A stretch of DNA of 64,000 nt from Cololabis saira (GCF_033807715.1 NC_084601.1:527001-591000), one strand, 5' to 3'; counted from the first letter of the stretch, positions 20,753 to 34,741 are shown. Notes: generated from the letters alone by a model not told the origin. Translations and numbers: made by a program.

Positions 20753-21604
20753 CACTTACAGTGCGAAGGCCCTATTGTATCTGTAGGAATTTTTCTTCTG
20801 ACTAAAGGAGGGCCTTTTTGCCCCCCTAAACGTGCCCCAAAAGTCACCAAATTTTGCACGCAAGCCAGACCTGGCGATAAATTTGATATTTCATGGTTTG
20901 CATTAATGGGTGTGGCAAAATGGCTCAACAGCGCCCCCTAGAAAACTTTGTGCCTCAAGCCCCACAATACTGTTTGACGTACATGCACAAAAATCAGTAC
21001 ACACCTGTATCATGTCGCAACTTAAAGAAAAGTCTCTTGGCACCATGGCCGAAACCGAACAGGAAGTCGGCCATTTTGAATTAATCGTGTAATTTTGGCG
21101 AAATTTATTCCATTCCTTCGGCAGTTAATACGGCCCGAACCGTAACGTGCACACAGGTGTTGTGTTACACATCAAAATATGCGTCTCCGTCCTTCGAAAA
21201 CGCGCATTACTTTTCTCAGTCAAAAGCGTTACCATGGCGACGCTAGACGCAAAAAAGCGTGTCCCCCCTTCATCTGATTGGTCCATATTTGATAGTTCCT
21301 ACTTTCTGCCAAAACATTTGAATGGTTTGATATAAAGAGTCATGGGTGGTGTCATTGGACTCGGTATTGAGTACTTGACCTTCATTGGCATGAATTAGGC
21401 CCGCCCCTTCTTCTGATTGGTCAATATGTGATAGTTCCTACTTTCTGCCATAACTTTTGAATGGTTTGGTATAGAGAGTCGTGGCTGGTGTCATCCGCTA
21501 ATTGTCCAGGCCTGAAGAATCTACATCAAGTCATACAAGCTTCCACTGCAGCCTGAACGTGCACAAGGGTGCGATGGCCCGTTCATCGCTGCTTTCAGCT
21601 TTAA
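20753..21604 (-). mobile_element. Interspersed repeat, AAAGCTGCAAGCAGC family, copy B
   Basis: The most continuous copy in the window, inverted: GGCCCGAGCACTTACAGTGC at the left and GTTCATCGCTGC..CAGCTTTAAT at the right. It contains CCCCTAAACGTGCCCCAAAA, CAGCGCCCCCTAGAAAAC, CATGTCGCAACTTAAAGAAA and GACCAATCAGA-type text shared with copies A and C. No frame is conserved between copies. It is flanked on the right by an AT-rich ATTATTAT tract. Confidence 0.78.
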
Positions 21605-24600
21605 TTATTATTATGTTTTTATCAAAACTAGAAATCCAACATACATACTAGTAAACATCACAGAAAAACATCTTGAAAAAGATGACCGTTTTCACCAGAT
21701 CAAGAAACACCACTGAAAGAACGATTTGTAATAAATCTCCCAAGCATTGAGCTGGAATTCATGTCAGTGTTTTTTATTTTTGTTTGTGTGAGACTTTTTC
21801 ACATAGCCAGAACAGAGAAAACAGTTGTTCATTCACTCACACATATTTAACCATTTTAGGGCACAAAGACTTCCAAATGACAAGGTACTTAAAGGAAAAA
21901 TCCACCATCAAAAGACATTATCTAAAACGTCTTTGTTGAATATTTTCAATGGTTCCTTCTAAATACTGTTATATATTTTTTAAGTTTACATTTCTTGATA
22001 AAATGTTAAAATGCAAGCTTATAGGTAAGGTATATTTTTGCAACGAATCAGCATCACTTTCTAGTCCTGGGCACGAGTCCTGAACAATCATTAATCCATG
22101 TCTTTAGGTGGAATTTCTACTTTAGGTACGAAACAAAACAAAAAAACAGTTTGGGTAAACCAGCAGTTTAATGGCAAAGTTCATCTGTGGCAGTCCCCAA
22201 AGTTCAAGACAAACAAATTCAGCATAGAAACAAACACCCACTGGAGACAGAGATCAAGTCCTGACTCCCTTAAAGGGTAAAAAAGCAGCGAGAGGAGCGC
22301 TGCTTGACTTCCTAATCCTATGTAAACAGACTCAGCGTAAGGCAAGGAGGAAGAGGAGGATAAGCATTTAGAGAAAGGACACGAAGAAGACGAAGGATGC
22401 AGTTGTGGGAGAAAGACAGGATGGTGAAGAGGAAGAGTAGAATGCAAATGGTTTAAAGGCAGACAGCAGAATTAAAGGGCTCAGAGACAAACTTCTGCTA
22501 AGGGCTTGTGTCACAACTGTCAGTTTAGAATTTGTAAAGAATAGAGGAATATTCTTTTAGAGGAACTTTATCAATTTCTGATCAGGTGTCAATTTAATTA
22601 ATATTTCAGCAGTTTTTACTTCAGTTTAGTCATTAATGTCACCACAAAAGTGTCTTAAACTTTTATACCTTTGCAGATATAAGGATATGTCATCTCTTAT
22701 TTTCTGCTGTCAACTTAGTTTGATATTTTCATGTACAACCATCTTGGTATGTCAGGCCTGCAACACATTCCAGAAAAGATGAAACAACTTTAGCACCAAT
22801 AAGGTCCCAGGTTTACACGGTCTACAGAGTAAATTTAAAAATGACTGCATGATTTTCTTTGCACTTTCCATATCATTCCAGCTTTATCTGATTTGGAGTT
22901 GTAATTATTCTAGTTTTTGTTGTAATTTAGTAGGTCTGTGTTCAGTTTCCATCTATTAGTAAATAGAATAAATCTCTTTGTATTTGTTTTATGTCTACAG
23001 ACTTTGTATTGTGTGTGAAACTCTTCTGTTGCTTTTCTGAGTCTCCCTGTAGTCATTTCATTCATTTTATCTAGAAAATGTAATGCTAAATCTGTCTACT
23101 GCTTAATGCAACCTTGTTTTCTAAAATCTGATTAAATGTAATAGAATCATCTGCCTCTCCCCTAGTTATTGCTTTTGTCTAATTTCCTTCTGTATGCTAC
23201 TATGACAGAGACATAGCTGGTATTTTTCATTTCTAAATTGCATGCGCTTCTATCGGGTTTATCTTGAGAAAGAAAAACAGTTTTCTGCATATTTACAAGG
23301 TCTTTTGATGTTACAGTCAGCCTGAAGCGTTGTGTGTTGTGTTCGGTTATGGAAGTTTAATTAATGTCTCGCTTTTCTTTTTCTTTTCTTTCTTTGTTTG
23401 TTCTCTCATTTTTATGTTGGTGAATGTTGTACATTGTGATGCTATTACTGTGGGTCGGTAAGACTTTAGAGAAGACAGGCTGGATCTAGGCCGGTGCTAG
23501 AGCCAGTTCCAAACAGGTTCTACAAAGAACTGGCCGGAGAGCGCCGGAGATTCAGGACCCTGCACCATTTATCATGCCACCAAAGTGGAAACAGGAAATC
23601 CGTAAAAGGAGCGTGAAATCTCATAGAATAACTGAATTTCTGTATGGGGCTAAAAGCCTTGTTTGGAGTCTGGAGTGAATTTCCTGCAACTTTCCTCCAT
23701 CAACATCAACATCGTTTACGTTGAATTTCCCAGTGATATATGTTTTAAACTCACACAGGCTGTATGAATATGCCAGTTCCATTGTTTTGGTTGGTTACAA
23801 TCATCACGGCCTCCAGTGACGTAGCGGTTTGTGCATCTGTGATTTCCTCGCAGTAGATGGTCGAAAAAAACAAAAAACTGGTGCTTAGTCTGGCACTGGC
23901 ATCAAACAAGAACTGGAATCGTTATGGAAGACCTGATTCATTATCATATTGTACAGTCAACTACATGTGGGGCTAATTTAGTCATTAAAGCCAACCATAC
24001 GCTCACACAGCAGTGTTGCAATAATGTTCGATTGATGATGTTTCAGACAAGCCTTCGTTGTACCGTAAACAACCAATCGAATGTCTTCGTTCTCCCTACA
24101 GAAATGAGCCACTTACTTTGAAACCGTCCTGCCCCATGTATGATTTCATTGGCTATTTTCCTGCATTTCTGAATAGATTTGGACAGTAGTGACCTAAAAT
24201 CACGTGCTTAATTAAGCTGAATTTATTCCTACATTCTGCCAGAATAAAAGCTGTCCTGAATTCTGCAACAGTGAATTGAAGGGCAATTAACCGACAATTT
24301 AGAAGCTCATTTTATGAAATTTGAAATCTTCACTATCTCTTTGCATTTTGTGTGTGATCAGAGTAATATATTAGTATAATACAGTACACAGTATATACTG
24401 ATATGTTAGAACGACCTCCGCAAGATACCATTCATATGGTACTCTGTCCCGCTTTGTCTTGTATCTCGTGCAGCCAATCAAATTGCAGCTGTACAGCTAG
24501 TGGTAGCCAATGAAACTGATTTAAAAGCACACAGCTTATTTGCATGCACTGGCACACCAGATGCACCTTCTGAGTTATTGTGGTCAATCTTCTTAGTACA

Positions 24601-26652
24601 ACAAGTCAATTAAACGTTTAGGACATCAAAGTGATTATGAATACTGACTGATTAATTTGGTTTCAGTTGCCCTTCAAATAGCATTTTGTTCCCAGAAATT
24701 TTAACATGTACATTAGTTAAGATTTTTAATTAATCACTTATTATCTGATGTGTGATTTAATTATTCCCCTATTTTTGGTTTTTCTTACTGTTGTTGTATA
24801 GTTAGACCCCATGCAAGTTGTATTTCTGGAAAACTACTCAAACCTGAGACGTGAATTTTTACCAAAGAAAACGCAAAAAAAAATCCATGTGTCCTTCATA
24901 AGCTTTAGCAACACAAATGTATTTCACCTGTCAATATTCTCTTGTGAACAGATCAAAAACCGTATGGGAGGAGGGAGGAGGGGTGTGTGGGGACAATGTG
25001 ATGAGAGAGATGGAGAGGAGAAGAGAGAAGAAGAAAAGACAAGGTTCATCTTGAAGGTTTTAGTTTGGCAGTGGTACGCTAGGAGAGTTCAACAGTCAGC
25101 AATGAATGTATATGCAGGCAGATTATCACTATGTACGTGCTTTTGTGTCATTTAGCTTGTGTCCGTTTGTTACAAGATATGCAGAACAAAGCCAGTGCAG
25201 ACAGTATAATGATGTGTATGCAACATCCTACTGGTTTTGGATGTAATATTTAAGGAAATGCTTCTAGGTTAACAAAGACACTTTCTAAAGTATGGCCTTT
25301 TCTTTTCTTTTTTCTTCTTTTTTAAACAAAGTAACAACATGCTAAACATGGTACTTTTAGAACTGTGAGGACACTTATAATGGAACGTAAGAACATTAGA
25401 CTGATGGGGTAAAAAAAAAATCACAGGTTCCTTTTTTATAACTTTTGATGTATCACGTCTCAAGATCAAATAAATACGACCTCAGATGATCAAACACATT
25501 GTATATTGCACCCTGCCATGTTGTTTTTAGACAGAAAAGACTTCCTCAAACCCTCCAAACAAGTCATACTCATTCCTTTTGTTAAACCTTTACCATGCCA
25601 ACAATCAAACTTACCAATGAGGACAGAAAGTATTACAATTTTGGAAAGCTGGACATTTTATAACAATGCAAATTAAATATATTTAAAATTTGGGCCCATT
25701 TCTTTGTGAAAAAAGGTATTCATACAATTTAGAACCTCCACTCATGAATAACAAGTTTAACACAAGAAGAGAAGCATTCAACAACAAGAAAATCCAGGTT
25801 TCTGCTCTATTTAAACTCTCTAATTTAGCTTCTGTCCTTATTGGCAATATTTCTTAATATGTATTTGGAGACTGATAAACTATTAAACCCAGATTTTGTC
25901 CGATTCAAATTTAAAGGCTGATTAGAAGCTGGAGAAGCAAACAGCTTTTTATTTGGCAAGTTTTGCATCCAACTTCAATTTGACTTTTCTTCTCCAACTC
26001 CTACTTTTTAGCAAACTTACATAATGATGTAATGTATCTCTTTTTTCCACCTGATTTCACATTTTTATCTCAAAAGCTGTTAGGAATGTGAGTAGCAGAA
26101 TCTGTGTTGGGCTGAATTTAAGGAGCAGTAAAAGAACAACACTACTTTACCCCCCTGGAAATGTAAAAATAAATGGTATTTAAGTTTTTCCAGATTTGTA
26201 CTAATTTTAGAATATTTTGCAAAATGTTCATAGCTCTTAACAACATTTTAGAAGTCTTCTTTTTTCTTTCTGAAACTGAAATGTAAAATGGACAGTTTGT
26301 TTTTCTTTCGTTTCATTAGATTTAAATTAAAAGAAAAGGCCATAATGCACAGAAAAATGTCTGCCATCTGAAGCAAGATTTTAATCACAAAGAAAAAAGA
26401 GTGAAGAAAAAAAGAATGAAGAAATTAGATTTAATTGAAATCAAGTTGAACTATTTTCTCTGGCTCCAAAAAATCCCTGCTGCCTCCAAACAGCAGGGAA
26501 CAAATGGGAATGAATAAGAAATTAAAAACTGTCATTCACAAAGTTGACATTGGACCATTTTGAAGACAGATTGAAATAATTCCAGTTGCCTGTAGATGAA
26601 AGCTCAAAAACTGTGTAGATGTCTAGTAAATGATAAGAAACTATGTGATCTT
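21605..26652. other. About 5 kb without recognisable features
   Basis: AT-rich, low in obvious repeats. A purine-rich stretch lies at about 24960-25040, and several short frames (60-114 codons) show no family motif. I see no tRNA, no splice-bounded conserved exon and no transposon end. It may be intronic or intergenic; unique conserved noncoding elements cannot be judged by eye. Confidence 0.3.
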
Positions 26653-26656
26653 TTAA

Positions 26657-27159
26657 AGGGGACCTATTATGAAAAACAGGTTTTTTCTTACTTTAACATA
26701 TATAAAGTGGTCTCCCCTCAGCCTGCCAACTCAGAGAAGGAGGAAAGCAACCAGATTCTGCAGTGTCTGTACAGCCGCCCAGATGAGCCGTCCAGTGTGA
26801 TGTGGATCTACGAGCCAATAAGATTCTGCTCCCGTCGTTACGTAACCAAAATGTGATTTACATCGGTTGGCCTCCGATGCGTGAAACCACGCCCACAACT
26901 AACTCCACCGGCCGGAGCTTTCACCATTTTTTCGTAGCGGGGTATCGCGTCATTCAGGCAGCCAATCAGCACAGAGCCTCATTATCATAGCCCCGCCCAC
27001 TCAGAATCCTGCATAGATAATGAGGTTAGAGAATGGGAAGATAAAGACATGGATCAGAGGCTGAATTTCTAATTTATTTAGCAAAAACAATCAAAAGCTT
27101 GTTTTTCAGACATTCAAGGCCTGTTTAAAATAGGTATTAGATGCCATAATAGGTCCCCT
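26657..27159 (+). mobile_element. TTAA-flanked MITE, AGGGGACCTATTATG ends, copy 1
   Basis: TTAA at 26653-26656 and 27160-27163 flanks termini AGGGGACCTATTATGAAAAA and CATAATAGGTCCCCT. TTAA target duplications are typical of piggyBac and Kolobok; with no transposase I cannot choose between them. Subterminal text AACATATATAAAGTGGTCTC is shared with copies 2 and 3. 503 bp, non-coding. Confidence 0.88.
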
Positions 27160-27163
27160 TTAA

Positions 27164-28631
27164 AGCACAGTGGGTGACTCAGCATAGACAAAACACTATT
27201 AAAAAGTCACACAGTGATGAAAAAAAACACACACCCAAAACAATCCGCAATTAGAGGCATTTGCTTAATGAAAGGGAATAGATGGTACATCTTGGAAATA
27301 ACACTTTTAGGTGATCCTCGTTTGTTGGTTGAAGATGCCCAGTAGTGCACGAATACTGAAAAAAACCCAAATAAACAACAACAAAAAAACGAACCCAAAA
27401 ACCAAATAAATGAAAAGACTTAATTAAATTAAAACTATTCTTCAAGATTCCATCTTTGATCTCTGGGAGGCCCCTGCCTCAGATCAAAAGAGAGCAAGAT
27501 CTTTTATTATTAGCTCCACAAAATGAAGGTAAAAATAAGTAAATAAATACATGAATAAATAAATAAATAAATATTAAACCAATTTTAACAGCAAGAAAAG
27601 AAACTCAAAGATTTCAGATCTTGTCCAACACCTGATCCCACTGCATTCAATCAGTAGAGGGCAACACTTTCCTTCTGCTGCAAAGAAGAACTGGAAATGG
27701 GAAATTACCCTTTTTAACTTTCTGCCATTGTTTTTGCCTTTAGGCGGATGGTTGGTTACCTCGCCTACGGTGAAGACCCCTCTGGAGAGCTTTAGAAATG
27801 AAAAGACTCTCCAAGCAGAGGGAAGATTTGATTCTGCAGAGTCAAGAGGGAGAATTGTCCTTTAGTGTTATTGGCAAACAGCAGGAAGAAGGACTCAACG
27901 GTCGGGCTCCATCTGAGACACAGGAATCCCTGGTGAAATAATGCTCACGCTATTTTTTCGGGGTGCCAAACATTTTAACCAGAAACCACTCTGGAAAACA
28001 AGGAAAATGTTATCACTGGATTGGAGTTTACCAACGTGACTTTCCCTTCCCAGTGTCTCCATCCACACAGGAAGTTTACCATGCGGCATTTCAATGGCAA
28101 GTCCTCCCTGCAGCAAAGACCCGGAGGGGGAGCAAGCTTTCATATCCTTCATATTTTTTGACTGTGACTTCTAAATCCTTTCTCTGCTCTCTTGGGGGGT
28201 TCAGCTCAGAGTTTTTACCGGAAACCTCCGACCATGAGGAGGACCATTACAGCAGAATACCTACAGTTCGTCTGAGGGGGGCCACTGCGTGAGAGAAGAA
28301 ATAACACAAAAAAAAGGATGATTACATCTTATTTCCTCTAATTAAAGACAGATAATTATGTGAAGTGTCAGCAGGTTTGAGACTGCAAACATTTCATCCG
28401 ACTTTGAGTGCAGAACCACATTTCTGATGAGGATAAGACGGGGCGTCAGCACGAGATCTTGGTTTGAAAAACGAAATGACCTATTCTTATAGCCATGAAA
28501 TCCTGGGGTTCATTATGGCATTGAGGAACATTCCAGAGTAAAATCATACCCATCTCAATTAAAGAAAATAAACCTTCTTTAGGGATCAAAATGATGTAAA
28601 ATGAATCATCTTTAACTTAGTAAAGACTATA
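27164..28631. other. Unassigned interval
   Basis: Mixed composition with an AAATAAATAAAT stretch near 27550-27575. Frames at 27895-28292 on both strands overlap each other and show no recognisable motif. Confidence 0.3.
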
Positions 28632-29465
28632 GGCCCTGACACACCAACCCGACGTCGCCCACTCTCTGCCGACGGCTGGGTCGGGCTCACTAGACACACC
28701 GCAAATACGACACCCGACGGCGAACTAGCACGTACGTTCTGCGCATGCGTGAGAGGTAATTCCCCTCCATACCAGCAGACAAAACAGACAAACAAAACTC
28801 TGGAGAATTACCGCTGGCTGAAATAAATCATTTAGGAAGATAAATGTTGGTTTAATAGATGAAATCTAACAGTTGTAGCCTGTTAAGAAATTTCGGGATT
28901 TTCTGCCTGATTTATGGTTCCGCGTTAAATCGACGCAGAGCCTACGGCGTAGGGTACAGCGCGCGTCGCCGCGTAACCTACGCCGTAGGCTCTGCGTTGG
29001 TGTAACGCAGAACCCTAAATCAGCCTTTGTTCTGGCGCGGTTTGAAAAAGACAAGCGAGTGACTATATATATTCACTGAGTGAATATTATGAAAGTAAAA
29101 TATATATTTCTCGCTAGAAATGTAATCAAAACGCATTTTTATGCAGAAACTAACTTAAAATATTGATTTTATTCATAAGAAATGTCCGCCATGTTTTTTT
29201 TTTGATTCAGTCCGCAAATGACGACGAAAAGCATTCTGGGAAATTCTGGGAACAGCCAATCACAGAGTGAGCTGTTTGACCGACGGCCAACGCCGATTCG
29301 ACATGATTCGACATGCCGATTCGACATGTCGAATCGGCTGAAAAGCTCCCGACGGGAGGCCGACCTGTGGCGACGTGCGGGACACACCGGGGAAACTAGC
29401 CCGACAGACACACCGACGCTCACCGACGGCCCGACGGCTGAAAATCGGCTTGGTGTGTCAGGGCC
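28632..29465. mobile_element. MITE with GGCCCTGACACACCAA ends
   Basis: Terminal inverted repeats GGCCCTGACACACCAACCCG and TTGGTGTGTCAGGGCC, with subterminal CCGACGGC-rich repeats and a CGATTCGACATGTCGAATCG palindrome near 29315. The flanks are ATA and TTA, so no clean 3-bp TSD is seen. The interior (about 28804-29247) is nearly the same as 3982-4435 of the TAA-flanked MITE, although the termini differ. A palindromic MITE lies at 28910-29028. Confidence 0.75.
28910..29028. mobile_element. Palindromic GC-rich MITE, copy in 28.6-29.5 kb element
   Basis: TGATTTATGGTTCCGCG, CGACGCAGAGCCTACGGCG, centre GTAGGGTACAGCGCGCG, and the inverted arm ending ACCCTAAATCAGCC. Confidence 0.85.
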
Positions 29466-29847
29466 TTACGACAATTAATATAAGCACTTGGAGCAATCGA
29501 TCTATGTCAAAATCAATTATTTTAAGACACTGGTATAAGGTTCAGTAATGTACTTCCACTTCAGTGATAGTGTGCAATATTAACTTTGTAAACATATGCA
29601 AAGCGTTTAAACCTGATTGTTTGGATTCTCTTTTGGGTCAACACCCCTTCGTTTAAGTCTGCACAAGACAACAAGATGTTGCACAAACTACTGTCAATAG
29701 ATGTAAAAGGAGGAGCGTTCCTGCCCTCTTGTAACCTTCATCTATTTTGTCATTAATATTTAAGTATCTCATGGAAGCACTTTCTGTACACTTACAAAGT
29801 AGTTTGGTTTGTCTGTAGGAATCCTGTCCACATGATAGACGAGGAAC

Positions 29848-31605
29848 TAAATTAATAAAATAAATACTTAAATTCTTAAATATTCAATGAAAAATAAATA
29901 TGACAATGAAATAAGTACAAAGTTAATTAAAATCTTTATTTTTTAAATGACTACTTTCTTTAATTCAGGACAAATTATTTCATGTTGGTATATTTATTTA
30001 TAACACTTTTATTTCATAATCGTATATTTATTTATTTCATGGCACTTTTATTGGATGGACACTTTTATTTCATTTCATGTTCTTATATTCAATTGAAGGG
30101 GTGTGGTTTTATATATGGGTGTGGCCGTGAACTTCAGTGGATCCTCATGAGGGACAGGAAAGCCTATCAAAACATCAACGAAGAGGAAGAACAACATTTT
30201 GAAAGATGTGTGGCGGAATCAGAGTTTCACTAGATGTTTCAGATCGGTGTACTGTAAAATATCTGAGAGCAAAAGCATCTCAGACGTACTGAGAGAGGCT
30301 ACTAACCACCTACAGGGCACCCAGCTCACCAGCTCACCGAGCCCACACTCTTACCAACTCTGTTTATCATGACTGCAGGCCAATGTGTCAAGGATGTGTT
30401 TGAGGAGGACCCACATGCAGGAGGCAGGAGTTCCAAAAAAAAGAGTGATTTATTAACTTAAAAAAAGCAAAAGCGCTGCTGAGCAGGATATACAAAAAAA
30501 AACATGTGCTTAAACATGACCAAGAAAATCCAAAACTTGACATGACACATGGAGATAGACACAGTACGGACCAGCAGGGAGCAAGGGGAAGACAAGACAA
30601 GATATACACAGAAGGCTAGACGACACATGGGTGCACACAATCAGGGGAGAAGGGAACAAGGGAAGTCACAACAAAACCCAAGGAAATGGGATTTCAAAAT
30701 AAAACAGCAACATAAAATACCAAAAACTGTGACAAAGTTAAAACAGTGATACAATGCAGCGCCACTGAATCAATGTTATAATTATTAAATGAATTATTGA
30801 TTATTATCATTCAGTGAAGCTGGGCCAGTGCAGGATCAACTAGCAGCTTCGCGGATGTGTTATTCATTTTTGGTCTAGATGCAGAGTGGTGGTGAAGATC
30901 TCCTGCTCTGGCTGGAGCTGGGAGTGGCTGATACATGAAGACTGGCCGCCTGAGAGCACCCTGGTACGGGGAGGACGCTGATCACTGTGCAGAATAAGAT
31001 ACATGGTTTCCCATTTTAGTCTCCTAAAGTCTTCGATAATACCCGGAAAACGTCGCTAGATAAGTTGCTAATTGCCTTTCAGAAACTAACAAACAAGCAG
31101 ACAAAAAAGTTACCAGAGAAGTCTTAAACCTCACTAAATATAGTGAGCACACAGTCCACAACGTCGATGTTAGTTTCCGATTCTTGAGGCTAAAGAACTA
31201 CTCCTAAACATTTTGGATCATTTATTTATTAATTATCAGACCCCTCAAGCAACTTTTTTGTCTGCTGGTTTTAGTTTTCAATATTTCAATTTACCAATAT
31301 GAAATAAAATTGCCATGAAATAAATAAATATACAATTACGAAATAATTTGTCATGAAATAAAAAAAATTATGATAAAAAAGATATTATTCATTAATTTTG
31401 TATTTATTTAAGTGTAAGATTAATTTATTTAATTGAATATTGATTAATTTAATATGTAGTTTGTATTATTTCATTTTCATAAATATTTATTTAATTGAAT
31501 ATTGATTAATTTTATATGTAGTTTGTATTTTTTCATTTTCACATTTATTTATTTAATTGAATATTTAATAATTTAAGTATTTATTTATTTAATTTTGAAT
31601 GAAAC
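29848..31605. mobile_element. AT-rich element with ~200-bp inverted repeats
   Basis: The left segment TAAATACTTAAATTCTTAAA followed by ATTCAAT..AATAAATATGACAATGAAAT is the inverse of the right segment near 31510-31605. A second inner pair (GTATATTTATTTATTTCATG near 30022 versus its inverse near 31310) extends the match to roughly 200 bp per side. The interior carries an unrelated inserted repeat (30390-30735) and no transposase. Exact ends and TSD are uncertain because of AT-richness. Confidence 0.6.
30390..30735 (-). mobile_element. Interspersed retroelement-like repeat, copy 1
   Basis: On the minus strand it starts TTTGTCACAGTTTTTGGTAT, contains TTGCTCCCTGCTGGTCCGTA and ends at GAACTCCTGCCTCCTGCATG. 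It is homologous to 55723-56025 (plus strand), which shares TTTGTCACGGTTTGG and TTGCTCCTTGCTGGTCCGTA. The family is common in fish by recollection; its class is not established here. Confidence 0.6.
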
Positions 31606-33573
31606 AGTGTTCCATATTCTATTAGGCGTGTTTTCACAATTTCTCTCATGTCCTGAATAACGTAGGAAGATTCTAAAGAAAATAACGTGTGCGACATGCA
31701 ACAACACGAGTTTTAACTGTGGCTGAATAGATGTTCAGATCATTTTAAATTACATGCGGCAACCACATAAATTGTGTTGAAATGCGATTAAACATATTGA
31801 TATTCACAAATCTTGATTGCATTATGCATACATTTAATTGCAAAAATACTTTGGGAATAAATTAAATACATTTACATACCAACCTGTGGTTTTATTTTAA
31901 AGTGATCATTTAAACTGCTGTGTAAAAAATGTTTAACTGGAAACGTTCTTGGAAATCCTTTCACATGCAGCGAATGCTAATGCCAGGTCACGTGTGAACA
32001 CATTCCGGGACAGATTTACTCAAGAATCACTTTGATTTCTTTGTGTGTCCTTGTCTTCTTTATATTATGAGCACCAAAACATCCTGGGACTCATTCTGTT
32101 TAATAAACCACTGTCATCAGCTTAGATGCTGACTCATTTGAATTTATGCGGAAACAACAACAATAAAGCTCCTTATCAGTAAGTTTCTAATTTGCGTTTG
32201 TAACGGATCATCTTGATCTTGTTATTTCTGGCTTTTGTTTTTCATCCAAGTTTCGCATGGTTAGTTCCAGCTGCTGCCTTTGGTGATTAAAAATAACATC
32301 ACATTAGGTTTTTGCTATGAAAAATTACAAATGTTTATTTGCAATTAAAGCGAGAAGGTCAGATCCCAACATTCACAACACATTTGGGTACACAGTTTAA
32401 TACCAGGTGTGGGCACACGTGGGAATATTGCCACTTGTGAATGAATGTATGTTAAGGGAAGGCCCAAATGTACATTTCATCCTGTTAAAAGGGAGTTAAA
32501 AGGGTGCCTTCACTGGTGGCTACAGCCACAGATAAGAAACAAACTGCTACCCAGTGTTTCATTTTCCGTGTTACCTAAAGCTGCTTTTGCAGGGGGATTT
32601 CTCATTACATCCTCAGTGTAGCATTGATGACTGACAATGGCTGAAAGAACTTTAAAAAGAGCGGTTTCTCTGTTTTATCTGTCATAATGTGTATGTTTAT
32701 GATCAGTTATCACTAAGCATATGACTGAATCCTTACATAAACGTTAATATTATTTTTTAAGTCCGGATCTCAAAGAATATATCGGCCCTTTTGAAAACTT
32801 TGGGATTTCACCTCAAATTACAATCCTTGAACACACGGACATTTATGATAACACACTCACCTGTCAACTTCACTTCAAAAAACTTCCTTGACTGGCAGCT
32901 GATGGACAGATGTTGGCTGACCCGGTGGAAGGTGTTGTTGTGGAACATTTTCATGCTTGTGGTATTCATTTGTTCCTTCGGAGCTGATCTTTTGACTGCA
33001 CATTCCAGCTGGCACTGACAACACCAGTTACTAAGCAACTGACAGGCTGGCAGGACGGTGGAGAGCCGCTGGAAACTGACTGGTCTCGTCTCTGCAGTCA
33101 AACCGATTCAGCGCAGCTTTGTTCATTCCTGTCCTCCAACTCTCCCGGGCCTCCTCCTGCACCCCCCCACCTCACCTCCACATGCTGTATACATAACAAT
33201 CACCGCATCTCGGCATTGAGCTTCCAAAGTTGTTTGCCAAAAGTTTGTCACATAAAATTGTCTCTTTAAGAAAAAGGCAACACAAAAACCAAAAAAGAAT
33301 AAGTCCTTTTCCCCATGAGAGACGGCAACCCTAACATGCTGCCCGGCAGGTGGTCGCTGAAATCCGTGCTCACCTTTCGTACTCTCACATTCACTACGTG
33401 TTCTCACTGCATCGTTGCTGATTCCTGCAGTGCTGCTTTCAGAGAGCTGCAGAGCAGAGGGATTTCTACAACCTTCACAAGATCTAAGCAGAAACCACCA
33501 CTGCAGATAAGAGGTTAAACATTTTTTCACCTCATACTAAATGCCTAATGAATTGACTCTTGTTTAAGTATTT
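31606..33573. other. Unassigned interval
   Basis: No repeat shared with the rest of the window and no recognisable exon. The frames at 32791-33530 lack family motifs. It lies downstream of the cortexin gene. Confidence 0.3.
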
Positions 33574-33582
33574 GTTTTAGTA

Positions 33583-33801
33583 AAGGGGTATTCAATTCCA
33601 GTCCTCGTGGCCCGGTGTCCTGCACGTTTTAGATGTTTCTCTGCTTTAATACACCTGATTCTAATTAATGGTCGTCATCGACATAAAGGTCTGCACAAGT
33701 CTGATAATGACACAGTGATTTGTATCACAGTGTGCTGACGCAGGGAAACATCTAAAACATGCAGGACAGTGGCACTCGAGGACCTGAATTGAGGTCCCCT
33801 G
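33583..33801. mobile_element. Short hAT-like MITE
   Basis: Inverted ends AAGGGGTATTCAATTCCAGT and ACCTGAATTGAGGTCCCCTG, with CCTGCA.GTTTTAGATGTTTC on both sides of a short centre. They are flanked by GTTTTAGTA at 33574-33582 and 33802-33810. The CAGGGG-like end and an 8-9 bp TSD fit hAT. Non-coding, about 219 bp. Confidence 0.8.
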
Positions 33802-33810
33802 GTTTTAGTA

Positions 33811-34741
33811 CATATTAGGAGATTAAATTTGCACATTTATTTCCAGCTCATGACCAACAATCGTTAGAGAGACATGATGAACATGCTGGTCCCCAAAAGG
33901 AAATTCATCTTTCCAGTGTTTTAGAATTAAAAAAAATATATATTGTTTTTTTCTTTGTTAAATTTTGGTTTTATCTGACAATTATTTATTTTAAACAGCT
34001 GGTGTTTTTATTTACTCAGATTTGCTTCCTGTCAGGCAGACTGAGATGACAATCAAATCCAAAGTAGCAAAAACACAAAGTGCACTTTTTCTTTTTGTGG
34101 GCTTTCTGAAATGTTGAATGGCTTGAAGGCATCACGGGTCAAATAATAGATCCTGTCAACAAACATAATCAAGGGGTGTTTATTTGATTGCTAGCATCAT
34201 ATTGAACTGGAACTTTTCACATGTATCTACGTTTAGCCATCTTGTTTAGTTTATTTAATCAGTGACAACATGGTTAACATAACCAGCTATTGGTGTGCAA
34301 AACTCTACAGTCAAATGGGAAAACTAAAAAATGATGCTCACCCATGAGCTTTGTCAGAGTGTTTCACATTCTATCTTCGCAAACTGAACTTGGTTGCTAA
34401 GATTTATATGTTAAAAAAGTTTCTACAAGAACTTACGTATATGGTAACTCATCAAGGCAATGAGTACAATTGAAAAATGTGGACAAAGCTAAGAAGTTAA
34501 ATGTAGCTGATGGAAATCTCAGTTCACTTGATGATTACATTTGAGATCAACCAATATTATACAATAAAGTGGACAAATAAGATCTCAAAACTATCCGGTG
34601 ACTGATGGAGGAAATTTGGCTGAAAAGTTGGGAGATTTGAGAAAATTTGAAGCAGATTCAGCTGCAGTTTTTGCACTTTGTTTTGAAAGTCGTCTCAGTT
34701 TAACTCTTTATTTGCTAGGGTGCTGCCTCTCAGGCTGCCTG
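33811..34741 (-). other. Downstream flank / probable 3' UTR of the cortexin gene
   Basis: No repeat or frame is recognised. On the minus strand an AATAAA hexamer occurs 30 bp after the stop codon (plus-strand TTTATT at about 34707) and others lie further left, so part is probably 3' untranslated sequence. The true poly(A) site cannot be decided here. Confidence 0.35.

Noticed and set aside
24811..25155. 114-codon frame as a possible gene
   Set aside because: No recognisable domain; the centre is a purine-rich low-complexity stretch, with no splice or promoter support.
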